Notes under the pieces: generated by a model
The model's database searches: none
What the model was told of the DNA's origin: nothing
What the model saw: the letters and a program-made list of their open reading frames with translations, nothing else
Position numbers and translations under genes: made by a program
NCBI RefSeq assembly: GCF_900217795.1
Contig: NZ_OBMQ01000005.1
Coordinates: 1-64,000 of the forward strand
Origin: Ureibacillus xyleni
Lineage (GTDB): Bacteria; Bacillota; Bacilli; Bacillales_A; Planococcaceae
Direction: 5' to 3'
DNA length: 64,000 nucleotides
In this document: positions 50,745-59,427 of the stretch, in pieces
How positions within the stretch are numbered: the first letter of the stretch is position 1
Layout of the letters: each line of letters starts with the position of its first letter

Positions 50745-52754
50745 ATGTTGAATTTTCAAGAGAAAGTAAGTTTTATTTGGTCGATAGCAGAAATATTAAG
50801 GGGACCGTTCAAGCCAGACGACTATGGTAAAGTCGTTTTACCAATGGCAGTTTTACGTAGATTTGATTGTGTATTAGAAGAAACAAAAGATGCGGTTCTA
50901 CAAAAGTATGAGCAGTTTAAAAACTTACCAGAAGAATCACGAGATGAAATTCTAAATCGTGAAGCAAAGCAAAAATTTAGTAACATCAGTAAATATGACT
51001 TTTCCAAGCTTTTAAGCGATGCCGATAATATTGCTGACAATTTACGTGATTATATAAACGGTTTTTCTAAGACAGCAAGGGACATCATTGAGTATTTTGA
51101 TTTTGATAAACAGATTGAAAAAATGGAACGTAACGATTTGCTATATCTCGTAGTTAAGCGTTTTAGTGAAATCGACTTGCACCCTGAAGTAGTATCTAAT
51201 GTAGAAATGGGATATCTCTTCGAGGAGCTAATCCGTAGATTTTCGGAACACGCAGAAGCTGGGGATCACTACACGCCAAGAGAAGTCGTAAGGTTGATGG
51301 TCAATCTTTTATTTCTTGAAGACGAGGATATACTAACAAAATCTGGTATTACGCAAACGTTGTATGACAGTTGTGCGGGTACAGGTGGTATGGGTTCAGT
51401 AGCTCAAGAGTATTTAAAAGAGCTTAATCCAACAGCTGAATTAGAGTTCTTTGCTCAAGAAATTAATGAAGAATCGTATGCCATTTGTAAAGCTGACATC
51501 CTAATTAAAGGGGAAGAAGCAAGAAACATTCGTTTTGGAAATACATTATCAAATGATGCGTTTTCTGATATGAAATTTGACTATCTGATTACGAACCCTC
51601 CTTATGGCGTGGAATGGAAGCCAGCAGAAAAGGCAGTAAAGGAAGAGTATGAAAACTTAGGCTTTAATGGTCGTTTTGGAGCGGGACTGCCTCGTATTAG
51701 CGATGGACAACTTCTCTTTTTACAACATCTTGTATCCAAAATGAAACCTGTTACAAAAGATAATCCGAAAGGTTCTCGTCTTGCTATTATCATGAATGGT
51801 TCTCCATTATTTACAGGTGATGCAGGAAGTGGAGAAAGTGAAATACGCAGGTATCTAATCGAAAATGATTTGGTAGAAGGAATAGTAGCAATGCCAAACG
51901 ATTTATTTTACAATACGGGCATTTCAACATACATTTGGATTTTAATAAACAATAAAAATCCATTACGAAAAGGGAAAATCCAGCTCGTAAATGCGGTCCA
52001 TCTATACCAAAAAATGAAAAAGAGTATGGGGAACAAACGTAATGAACTGTCAGAGGAACATATCCATGAGATTGTGAGAATGTATGGTGATTTAAAAGAA
52101 GGCGAACACGTTAAAATCTTTGATAATGAAGATTTCGGATATCACAAAATTACTGTGGAGAGACCGTTACGCCTCAACTTTAAAATTGACGAAGAGAGAA
52201 TAAACAGACTCTATGACCAAACGGCATTTGATAACTTATCAAAGTCAAGGAAAAAAGGCGAGGCAGGGTTGAAAGAGATAGAGTTAGGAGAGCAACAACA
52301 AAGAAACATCCTGGAAGCACTTTTATCCATCAAATCAGATGTTCTCTATAAAAATAGAGAAGAATTTACAAAAATGCTTAAAAAGTTGTTTAAAGAGAAG
52401 AATATAGCGATTAGTTCACCTTTACTTAAAGCTATCCTAAATGCTTTATCAGAAAAAGATGAAACAGCTGACATTTGTAAAGACAGCAAAGGAAATCCTG
52501 AACCAGATACCGATTTACGTGATACAGAAAATGTACCATTGAAAGAAGATATTCACGAATACTTTGAACGAGAAGTAAAGCCACATGTGCCTGATGCTTG
52601 GATTGATGAAAGCAAGACAAAGGTAGGTTATGAAATTCCGTTTACTCGCCATTTCTATCAATATACTGCACTAAGAAGTTCTGAGGTCATTAAGGAAGAG
52701 ATTAAAGCGTTGGAAGAAAGCATCTTAGAGAAGTTGAAGAAGGTGATGGGATGA
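50745..52754 (+). CDS. hsdM: Type I restriction-modification system methyltransferase subunit
   Basis: 669 residues. N6-adenine methyltransferase of a type I enzyme. HsdM N-terminal helical domain (1-150), SAM motif I (LYDSCAGTGGMGSVAQ, about 204-220), catalytic motif IV NPPYG (about 285), and a C-terminal extension (about 480-669) longer than in classical HsdM. AAAAGGTGA precedes the ATG. The stop overlaps hsdS (ATGA). With HsdS it modifies; with HsdR it also cuts. Confidence 0.97.
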   Translation: MLNFQEKVSFIWSIAEILRGPFKPDDYGKVVLPMAVLRRFDCVLEETKDAVLQKYEQFKNLPEESRDEILNREAKQKFSNISKYDFSKLLSDADNIADNLRDYINGFSKTARDIIEYFDFDKQIEKMERNDLLYLVVKRFSEIDLHPEVVSNVEMGYLFEELIRRFSEHAEAGDHYTPREVVRLMVNLLFLEDEDILTKSGITQTLYDSCAGTGGMGSVAQEYLKELNPTAELEFFAQEINEESYAICKADILIKGEEARNIRFGNTLSNDAFSDMKFDYLITNPPYGVEWKPAEKAVKEEYENLGFNGRFGAGLPRISDGQLLFLQHLVSKMKPVTKDNPKGSRLAIIMNGSPLFTGDAGSGESEIRRYLIENDLVEGIVAMPNDLFYNTGISTYIWILINNKNPLRKGKIQLVNAVHLYQKMKKSMGNKRNELSEEHIHEIVRMYGDLKEGEHVKIFDNEDFGYHKITVERPLRLNFKIDEERINRLYDQTAFDNLSKSRKKGEAGLKEIELGEQQQRNILEALLSIKSDVLYKNREEFTKMLKKLFKEKNIAISSPLLKAILNALSEKDETADICKDSKGNPEPDTDLRDTENVPLKEDIHEYFEREVKPHVPDAWIDESKTKVGYEIPFTRHFYQYTALRSSEVIKEEIKALEESILEKLKKVMG

Positions 52755-54091
52755 AATCCATGACAAGAGAATATAAAAATAGTGATATTGAATGGTATGA
52801 CAGTATACCTTTTTCATGGAAGAAGGTAAAAATCGGATGGTTGTTTAATTTAATTGCAAGCGGAACAACGCCTCCATCAAATAATAACATTTACTATGAT
52901 GGTAGTATACCTTGGTTAAATACAGGGGATCTAAAGGATGGGGAAATAGAATCGACAACGAAAACAATTACCGAAGAGGCTATAAAAGAGTATTCAACAT
53001 TAAAATTATATCCAAAAGGTTCGTTAGTAATGGCTATGTATGGTGCGACTATCGGAAAATTAGGCATTACAAAGTTTGAAACAACTACTAATCAGGCTTG
53101 CTGTGTAATGGCTCAACCTATAAATACAAATAGTAAATTTATCTTTTATTGGCTAATGGGTAATAGAAAAGAAATTATTAACCTATCGCAAGGTGGAGGG
53201 CAACCAAATATAAACCAGAATATTATTAAAAATCTCAAGTTATATCTACCGAATCATGATGAACAACAAGCGATAGCCAAATACCTTGACCAAAAAACAT
53301 CAGAAATCGACTCTCTCATTGCCGATAAAGAAAAGCTAATTGAATTGCTCGAAGAAAAACGTCAAGCCATTATTACCGAAGCTGTTACAAAAGGATTAAA
53401 TTCAAATGTAAAGATGAAAGATTCAGGTGTGGAATGGATTGGGGAGATTCCTGAGCATTGGGAGAAATTAAGAATAAAAAATGTGGCTTCGATTTCTGGC
53501 AGAATAGGCTTTAGAGGATATACTACACAAGATATTGTTGATGAAGGTAATGGTGCAATAACATTAAGTCCTTCAAATATACAAAATGGAATGATGTATT
53601 ATGATAAAGTAACATATATTTCATGGGATAAATACTATGAGTCACCTGAAATAATGCTCAAGGAAGGTTATCTTATATTTTGTAAAACAGGTTCTTCATA
53701 TGGGAAAGTAGCAATTTTAAAGGATTTATATGAACCGATGACGATAAATCCTCAGTTAGTTGTGATTAAACCTTTTTCTATATTGCCTGATTATCTTTAT
53801 TATGTGTTAGAAAGCGAACTTGGAAAAGTCCAAGTTGAGTTGATTGTCGGTGGTGGAACTATGCCTACTATTAACCAAGAAGATATTATAACGATGATAG
53901 TTACATTCCCTCCATATGAAGAACAGAAACAAATAGTTGAATTTCTTAATAACAAATTAGAAGAAATTCTAACTACGATTACTGATATAAAATTGCAAAT
54001 AAATAAACTCAAAGAATACCGCCAATCTCTCATCTATGAAGCTGTCACAGGAAAAATTGATGTGCGGGAGTATAAAAAAGTATTGTCATAA
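52751..54091 (+). CDS. hsdS: Type I restriction-modification specificity subunit
   Basis: 446 residues with the two-repeat layout of HsdS: target-recognition domain 1 (about 10-165), conserved helical spacer (EQQAIAKYLDQKTSEIDSLI, then RQAIITEAVTKGL), target-recognition domain 2 (about 228-385) and a second helical repeat (EQKQIVEFLNNKLEEI, RQSLIYEAVTGKID). Each domain reads half of a bipartite site. The target sequence cannot be read from here. Overlaps hsdM by four bases. Confidence 0.96.
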   Translation: MKSMTREYKNSDIEWYDSIPFSWKKVKIGWLFNLIASGTTPPSNNNIYYDGSIPWLNTGDLKDGEIESTTKTITEEAIKEYSTLKLYPKGSLVMAMYGATIGKLGITKFETTTNQACCVMAQPINTNSKFIFYWLMGNRKEIINLSQGGGQPNINQNIIKNLKLYLPNHDEQQAIAKYLDQKTSEIDSLIADKEKLIELLEEKRQAIITEAVTKGLNSNVKMKDSGVEWIGEIPEHWEKLRIKNVASISGRIGFRGYTTQDIVDEGNGAITLSPSNIQNGMMYYDKVTYISWDKYYESPEIMLKEGYLIFCKTGSSYGKVAILKDLYEPMTINPQLVVIKPFSILPDYLYYVLESELGKVQVELIVGGGTMPTINQEDIITMIVTFPPYEEQKQIVEFLNNKLEEILTTITDIKLQINKLKEYRQSLIYEAVTGKIDVREYKKVLS

Positions 54092-54106
54092 GGGGTGAGA
54101 GAAGTG

Positions 54107-57088
54107 GTGATTGATGCAACAGAAAAAGGTTTTGAAACGAATATTGAAAGTTGTTTAGTGCAATCAGGCTATGTAAAAAGGCAACTTACAGGACAAGCCT
54201 TAGAGGTTTTTAAAAAGTATGCAATTGATACCGAAGTCTTATTTCAATTTTTAGAGGCAACACAGGCAAAATCACTTGAACGTTTGCAAAAAGCATATAA
54301 AGACCAATATAAGTCTAAGGTAATTGATCGTCTTCATAAAGAATTAGATAAACGTGGGATGATTGACTGCCTTCGTCATGGGATTAAAGACTATGGTGTA
54401 ACGCTAAAGTTAGCCTATAACAAGCCTGTTAGTTCCATGAATCGCACCTTGATTGAGCAGTATGAACAAAATATTTTCATAGTAAGTCGCCAAGTTTATT
54501 ACAGTAGTAAAAGCAACAATAGTATTGATATGTTAATTTCAATTAATGGATTACCTATTGCTGTGTTGGAACTGAAAAACCAATTAACAAATCAAACGGT
54601 AGAAAATTCGAAAAAGCAGTTTATGAATGACCGAGATCCGAGAGAACTGCTCTTTCAATTTAAAAAACGAGCGATTGTCTTTTTTGCAGTGGATACTGAT
54701 GAAGTGTATATGACAACACAGCTTAATCGAGATAAGACGTTTTTCTTGCCATTCAATCGTGGGAATAATGGCGGAAAAGGTAATCCTATCGTTTACAATG
54801 ATTATCGAACATCTTACCTATGGAATGACATTCTTCAAAAGGATAGCTTGTTAGATATTCTTTTCCGTTTTGTCTATGTCAATCAAGAAGATATTCAAGA
54901 CTCGTCTGGTGAGATCATTGATAAAAAGGAAACGGTTATATTCCCTCGTTATCACCAATTAGATGTTGTTCGAAAGATTGAAGATGATGTGAATGAAAAA
55001 GGCGTTGGGCAAAACTATTTAATCCAGCATTCCGCAGGTAGTGGCAAAACAAATAGTATTTCATGGCTTGCCCATCGTCTTGCAAAAGTTCATGATGAGG
55101 AAGACAATGCCGTATTTAGCAGTGTTATTGTTATTACAGACCGAAGAGTATTAGACAAACAGCTTCAAGATGCCGTTTATCAATTAGAACATAAAGCGGG
55201 AATGGTTGAAAAAATAGATAAAGATTCTTCTCAATTAGCGAATGCTATTGGTAATGGGACAAGAATTATTATTACAACATTACAAAAGTTCCCTTTCATC
55301 ATTGAAAAGGTTGGGGATTTTAACAAAGGTAAGTACGCAATTATTATTGATGAAGCCCATTCCAGCCAAGGTGGGAAAGCTTCTACGGCTATGACGAATA
55401 TTTTATCTGACAAAACGTTAGAGGAAGCCCTCGAAGCTGATCGAATTGCTGAAGAAAATATGGGCGATATGGAAGAAAAAATAGCCGAAACTATTGCTAA
55501 AAGTGGAAAGCAAGATAATATTTCATTTTTTGCCTTTACAGCAACACCAAAGCCAAAGACAATTGAAAAGTTCGGCACATATGATGCTGACGGGAAACCG
55601 CATGCTTTCCATGTCTATACAATGAGGCAAGCAATTGAAGAAGGCTTTATTTTAGATGTGTTAAAGAATTACACAACCTATAAAACATTTTATAAGGTAG
55701 CAAAGAGTATTGACGATGATCCTGAAGTGGCAAAGGGGAAAGCCACCAAGCAAATTGCTAAATATGTATCTTTGCATCCACACAATATCGCACAAAAGAC
55801 CGAAATCATTATTGAACATTATCGCCAAGTGACAAGGCATAAAATTGGTGGTCGAGCAAAAGCAATGGTCGTAACAGGGAGTCGTCTTCATGCAGTAAAG
55901 TACAAGCAAGCTTTTGATAAGTACATTAAAGTAAAAGGGTACGATGACTTAAAGGCAATTGTGGCATTCTCAGGTACTGTTCAAGATGGCGGTGTTTCTT
56001 ATACTGAACCTGATATGAATGGTTTTGGTGAAAAGGAATTACCTGATAAGTTCCACCAAGATGAATATAAAGTATTGTTGGTTGCTGAGAAGTATCAAAC
56101 AGGATTTGACGAGCCTCTGCTTCATACAATGTATGTAGATAAGCCTCTTGATGGGATTAAGGCTGTTCAGACTCTATCTCGATTAAACCGTACTTGCAGA
56201 GGAAAAAACGACACCTTTGTCCTTGATTTTGTTAACGAAGCAGAAGATATTCAAAAAGCTTTCCAGCCATATTACGAGGTCACAGGATTAGAAAGTACAA
56301 CAGATCCTAACCTTTTATATGACTTACAACAAGAGTTAGATGCGTGCCAAGTTTATACCGAAGAAGAAATCAATCAAGTGTGTGAATTAGAGTTTAGCGG
56401 GAAGAAAAAGACAACGAAGACGCAGGAAAAATTAAATTCAATTCTTGATCAAGCTGTGAATCGCTTTAATAAAGATTTAACCCAAGAGCAAAAAGACGAT
56501 TTTAAAGGAGCTTCGACAAAATTTATTCGAACATATTCTTTTATCTTACAGATTGCTCCGTTTGCTGATATTGACCTGCATAAATTATATGTTTACTTAA
56601 ACTATTTACTTAGAAAGTTACCGAAGAACGTATCGGAAAATGTTTATTTAGCAGATGATGTAGCTCTTGAATATTACCGTAATGAAAAGGTGTTTGAGGG
56701 TAGCATCTCATTACAAGTTCAAGGGGAAACAGAACTAAAGCCAACTTCTCATGGGAAGGGCAAAAGCGTTGAAGAGGAAAAAGAACGCTTATCTTCTATC
56801 ATTGATCGTTTGAACGAACGCTTTGGTACGGAATTCACTGAAACGGATAAACTCTCCAGAGATCAAATTAAAGAAGATATGATTAAAGATGAAGACTTGG
56901 CTCAAAAGGCAAAGAACAACACGAAAGAAAACTTCAAATTTAGTTATGAGAAGGCATTTATGGATTTTGTCATTTCTCGTATGTCCCAAAACGAGAAATT
57001 CTTTATGAAAATGCTTGAAAATAACGACTTCAAGACTTTGATTATGGAAGATATGTTTGAGGAAGTATATGAAGGATTAAGACAATAG
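54107..57088 (+). CDS. hsdR: Type I restriction endonuclease subunit
   Basis: About 993 residues. Candidate starts are GTG 54095, 54104 and 54107; AAGGGGTGAG at 54090-54099 places the start at 54104 or 54107. Nuclease domain with Asp in NSIDMLISINGLPIAV and the ELK pair (VLELKNQLTNQT), then a superfamily-2 translocase: Walker A QHSAGSGKTNSISWLA, DEAH box IIIDEAHSSQ, motif III FFAFTATPKP, motif VI region QTLSRLNRTCRGK. Intact and full length, so the system looks functional. Confidence 0.97.
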   Translation: MIDATEKGFETNIESCLVQSGYVKRQLTGQALEVFKKYAIDTEVLFQFLEATQAKSLERLQKAYKDQYKSKVIDRLHKELDKRGMIDCLRHGIKDYGVTLKLAYNKPVSSMNRTLIEQYEQNIFIVSRQVYYSSKSNNSIDMLISINGLPIAVLELKNQLTNQTVENSKKQFMNDRDPRELLFQFKKRAIVFFAVDTDEVYMTTQLNRDKTFFLPFNRGNNGGKGNPIVYNDYRTSYLWNDILQKDSLLDILFRFVYVNQEDIQDSSGEIIDKKETVIFPRYHQLDVVRKIEDDVNEKGVGQNYLIQHSAGSGKTNSISWLAHRLAKVHDEEDNAVFSSVIVITDRRVLDKQLQDAVYQLEHKAGMVEKIDKDSSQLANAIGNGTRIIITTLQKFPFIIEKVGDFNKGKYAIIIDEAHSSQGGKASTAMTNILSDKTLEEALEADRIAEENMGDMEEKIAETIAKSGKQDNISFFAFTATPKPKTIEKFGTYDADGKPHAFHVYTMRQAIEEGFILDVLKNYTTYKTFYKVAKSIDDDPEVAKGKATKQIAKYVSLHPHNIAQKTEIIIEHYRQVTRHKIGGRAKAMVVTGSRLHAVKYKQAFDKYIKVKGYDDLKAIVAFSGTVQDGGVSYTEPDMNGFGEKELPDKFHQDEYKVLLVAEKYQTGFDEPLLHTMYVDKPLDGIKAVQTLSRLNRTCRGKNDTFVLDFVNEAEDIQKAFQPYYEVTGLESTTDPNLLYDLQQELDACQVYTEEEINQVCELEFSGKKKTTKTQEKLNSILDQAVNRFNKDLTQEQKDDFKGASTKFIRTYSFILQIAPFADIDLHKLYVYLNYLLRKLPKNVSENVYLADDVALEYYRNEKVFEGSISLQVQGETELKPTSHGKGKSVEEEKERLSSIIDRLNERFGTEFTETDKLSRDQIKEDMIKDEDLAQKAKNNTKENFKFSYEKAFMDFVISRMSQNEKFFMKMLENNDFKTLIMEDMFEEVYEGLRQ

Positions 57089-57112
57089 AGCCACAGTAAA
57101 CTGCGGCTCTAT
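57085..57112. terminator. Bidirectional terminator hsdR / 163-residue gene
   Basis: ATAGAGCC (57085-57092) pairs with GGCTCTAT (57105-57112) and CAGT with ACTG inside. It separates the converging genes; T-tracts are short. Confidence 0.75.
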
Positions 57113-57600
57113 TTGCTGTACTTTTCCATAAATTCAAGTAGACTCTGGGCAATTAAATCCTGAACAGTAAGGAAAGGGTAGTCTTTCTTGCAAAATTCAA
57201 TAAATTGCTTGTGAATGTCATTATTCATTTTAATGCTTTTGTTCTCAAACTTTGCATTGTTGGAATATACACGTTCGTCTAATATAAGCATTTTGTTCCC
57301 ATATTCATAGTCGGAAATCATTTTTTTAAGGATGTCTTGATTATCTTTAATAAAAGACAGTATATTATCTGTGGCACTTTCGTTATTACTCACTACCATT
57401 GTTTTATCTCTTATGAATTTATAAAACTTGTTATCTCGTTGAATATAAACATAATCGCCCCGTTGCATTTCTTTACCAAATGAACTCCCTGGTACTCCAA
57501 TTTCTTTTGCGACTTCCGAATAACTACGTGTTTTTAACATTTCATTGATAATATCAACCCTCTCGTCAGGGTGAGTGCTGTAAAATTGCTCTTTATTCAT
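57109..57600 (-). CDS. Putative DNA-binding protein of unknown function
   Basis: 163 residues. Residues about 10-50 (ERVDIINEMLKTRSYSEVAKEIGVPGSSFGKEMQ) look like a helix-turn-helix. The C-terminal part (FENKSIKMNNDIHKQFIEFCKKDYPFLTVQDLIAQSLLEFMEKY) looks like a ribbon-helix-helix or partition-type domain. I do not recognise a named family. It is convergent with hsdR and divergent from the small XRE gene; a plasmid maintenance or copy-control role is possible. AAAGGGGT precedes the ATG. Confidence 0.7.
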   Translation of the reverse strand: MNKEQFYSTHPDERVDIINEMLKTRSYSEVAKEIGVPGSSFGKEMQRGDYVYIQRDNKFYKFIRDKTMVVSNNESATDNILSFIKDNQDILKKMISDYEYGNKMLILDERVYSNNAKFENKSIKMNNDIHKQFIEFCKKDYPFLTVQDLIAQSLLEFMEKYSK

Positions 57601-57778
57601 CTTTGCTACAACCCCTTTCTCAAAGTAATTTTTTTATTATAGATTTTTATACTTGGAAATATTCAAATGCTCACGAAAAATTATTTTAGTAATGTTATAT
57701 ATTTGTAGGCAAAATCTATGATAATAGAGAATTTGAGAAACAGGTTTTCTATATGAAAATATTAGGAAGGTGAGAGAA

Positions 57779-58012
57779 TTGTATAATGAAGAATTATTTA
57801 TTGAGGGTTTTGCGGATGAATTACGTAGGAAAAGAGAACAGCAGTCTTTAAGCTTAAATCAACTGTCAAAAAAATCAACTGTTAGTGCTTCTTTTATTAT
57901 GCGGATAGAAAAGGGAGAGAGAACAAATGTCAGTATTGAAGTTTTATTCAAGCTTGCGAATGCATTATGCATCAATATAGTTCAACTACTTGAAAATAGT
58001 CAGAAAAATTAA
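57779..58012 (+). CDS. Small XRE regulator (controller-protein-like)
   Basis: 77 residues from TTG 57779, chosen because AGGAAGG lies eight bases before it; GTG 57770 falls inside that site. Almost the whole protein is one helix-turn-helix (FADELRRKREQQSLSLNQLS, then SASFIMRIEKGERTNVSIEVLFKLANALCI). Its size and layout resemble controller proteins of restriction systems, and it lies 0.7 kb from hsdR, but it is separated from it by a convergent gene. A terminator follows. Confidence 0.85.
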   Translation: MYNEELFIEGFADELRRKREQQSLSLNQLSKKSTVSASFIMRIEKGERTNVSIEVLFKLANALCINIVQLLENSQKN

Positions 58013-58034
58013 CAAGGTAACTATTTTGAAGACG

Positions 58035-58070
58035 CTCATGTCGACTATAAAGGACATGAGTGCTTCTTTT
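58035..58070 (+). terminator. Terminator after the small XRE gene
   Basis: CTCATGTC (58035-58042) pairs with GACATGAG (58053-58060), then TGCTTCTTTT. The loop holds GACTATAAAG, half of a direct repeat (see findings). Confidence 0.7.
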
Positions 58071-58091
58071 GACTATAAAAGACAGAATATT

Positions 58092-58120
58092 TTGACAAAT
58101 GTTCATATTCCCTTTATACT
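58092..58120 (+). promoter_or_regulatory. Consensus sigma-A promoter
   Basis: TTGACA (58092-58097), 17-base spacer, TATACT (58115-58120). It is 31 bases before the start at 58151, so the ATG at 58121 falls at the transcription start and cannot be used; this fixes the RNase H-like gene start. Confidence 0.88.
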
Positions 58121-58150
58121 ATGGAAGTTGAATTTCTGGGAGGGGTGAGA

Positions 58151-58720
58151 ATGAAATCGAAAGGAATAGTCAAGAGAGTGAAAAAGCCATCTTTTTGGGG
58201 GAACCACGAAGAGAAAGTTCCTTTAGAACTAAAAGAATGGGTACTTAATCAATACTTTAGTCAAGGCTGGTTATATATTTACTGCGATAGCTCATGCAGT
58301 AAATTGAATCATGGGATGTCTGTTGCTTGTACATACGTAGGTAATGGTTCTGTGATGGTGACACAACAATTAGTTTATTCACCAGCGGATGTTTGTGGGA
58401 AAAATGTGTTTGGAGAACTTAAATCTGTCATTTTTGCCCTTTTAAATTTTTCTAAGTACATAGAAACAGCACACAAGGGTGTAACTATATATTCTGATTT
58501 GGATGACATTGAAATGTTGCTATCAAAACAGATTGTATTTAAAAAAATTGACACACTAAAAACGGTACAAAATGAATTGATTGATCTTTTTGTAAAAATG
58601 CAAACCGAAAATCCAGAATTAACGATAGAGGTAAAGTATTTGACAAGACAATTTAAAAAACATAATCCCTTTATGAAGGCATCACATAATGCGAGCAGAA
58701 GATTATTAAAAAGAAGTTAA
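58151..58720 (+). CDS. RNase H-fold protein, divergent
   Basis: 189 residues from ATG 58151, preceded by GGGAGGGGTGA. The order of acidic motifs follows RNase HI: Asp in YIYCDSSCSKLNHG (near 47), Glu in FGELKSVIFALLNF (near 89), Asp in VTIYSDLDDIEML (near 115), then KASHNASRRLLKR where Asn stands in place of the usual fourth Asp. It could cut RNA of RNA-DNA hybrids or be a related nuclease; with the changed last residue this is uncertain. The basic N-terminus (MKSKGIVKRVKKPS) may bind nucleic acid. An 83-residue protein follows 17 bases later. Confidence 0.68.
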   Translation: MKSKGIVKRVKKPSFWGNHEEKVPLELKEWVLNQYFSQGWLYIYCDSSCSKLNHGMSVACTYVGNGSVMVTQQLVYSPADVCGKNVFGELKSVIFALLNFSKYIETAHKGVTIYSDLDDIEMLLSKQIVFKKIDTLKTVQNELIDLFVKMQTENPELTIEVKYLTRQFKKHNPFMKASHNASRRLLKRS

Positions 58721-58737
58721 TAAATTGGAGGAATAAG

Positions 58738-58989
58738 ATGAGCGATATAAATGTGTTTAGAACACAATTATGTGGTACAGAAGATGCCACTAATATAGAA
58801 ATGGCAATTGAGAATATTATCAAAGAGGTTAATTGTTTAAACCAATTATTAATTTTTGATAAAAGCTATGAATTAATCTACTTTGAGGATGATGTATACA
58901 AACATTTAAAATGCCTGTCTATCAAAGAAAAGAACAACCTTATTAATAAACTGTTGAGAATCTATTTTAGGGAAATTGACACAGCTTAA
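58738..58989 (+). CDS. Small protein of unknown function
   Basis: 83 residues, predicted mostly helical, acidic in the middle (LIYFEDDVYKHLKCLSIKEK). GGAGGAATAAG lies just before the ATG, a very good ribosome site. It is the second gene of a two-gene unit with the RNase H-fold protein. No family recognised. Confidence 0.75.
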   Translation: MSDINVFRTQLCGTEDATNIEMAIENIIKEVNCLNQLLIFDKSYELIYFEDDVYKHLKCLSIKEKNNLINKLLRIYFREIDTA

Positions 58990-59208
58990 CAGCTTAATAA
59001 GGTAGTGTGTTTAAATAATATGGATGACTTTTTTGAAGATGGGTATTTGTCGTACTACAAAATAAATATGAGCCATAAATAAAGGTGTGAGCTTTGTATG
59101 AGTATAATCAGACCTAAAATAAGATAACACAGGACCTATCACAACAGGAATGAAATAAGTTTTTGGAACGAAGCAATCCTAATTCAAATGAGGGAATAGA
59201 AGGATGAA

Positions 59209-59258
59209 AAAAGGAAGGAACTTGTAAGTATTTTGCTAACAAGTTTCTTCCTTTTATA
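59209..59258 (+). terminator. 17-bp stem terminator
   Basis: The arms 59209-59225 and 59239-59255 pair over 17 bp with one G-U, followed by TATAAAA. It has A-tracts before and T before TATA, so it may act in both directions. It isolates the HEPN gene from the RNase H-like unit. Confidence 0.8.
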
Positions 59259-59288
59259 AAACATATGTTCTTCTCTGTGTTAAAATAA

Positions 59289-59339
59289 AAGGAGCGTACC
59301 AAAGGGTTGGGAATATCCTCAAGACCAATGGGGCTCCTT
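59289..59339 (+). ncRNA. Possible structured RNA or leader
   Basis: AAGGAGC (59289-59295) pairs with GCTCCTT (59333-59339). Between them, TTGGGA/CCTCAA and CCAA/TTGG can pair in alternative ways. An extended -10 (TGTTAAAAT) ends at 59286, so a transcript could begin at about 59293. There is no T-run after the closing arm. No known RNA family is recognised. Confidence 0.3.
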
Positions 59340-59358
59340 AACTATCGTTATTATTATT

Positions 59359-59367
59359 TGGTATACT
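59359..59367 (+). promoter_or_regulatory. HEPN gene promoter (extended -10)
   Basis: TGGTATACT: TATACT (59362-59367) with the TGn extension, 61 bases before the GTG start of the HEPN gene. Confidence 0.55.
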
Positions 59368-59427
59368 TTAGATATTATATACATGTTCCAGGTGAAATGT
59401 CAACGAAAAATTTCGGGGGTGAAATAA

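Larger units (their letters stand above)
58990..59427. other. 438-bp non-coding stretch upstream of the HEPN gene
   Basis: Contains a strong terminator (59209-59255), a candidate structured RNA (59289-59339) and an extended -10 promoter (59359-59367). No coding sequence with a ribosome site. The first 200 bases show nothing recognisable and may be decayed. Confidence 0.6.

Noticed and set aside
57770-57778. GTG start for the small XRE gene
   Set aside because: It lies inside the AGGAAGG ribosome site; TTG 57779 has correct spacing.
58121-58150. ATG 58121 as start of the RNase H-like gene
   Set aside because: It directly follows the -10 box at 58115-58120, so it would be at or before the transcription start; ATG 58151 has a strong ribosome site.
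59020-59082. 20-codon ORF (MDDFFEDGYLSYYKINMSHK)
   Set aside because: No ribosome site and no recognisable family; probably chance or decayed sequence.
59387-59402. TGTTCCAGGTGAAATG as a parS site
   Set aside because: Only 12 of 16 positions match and the CACGTG core is broken.
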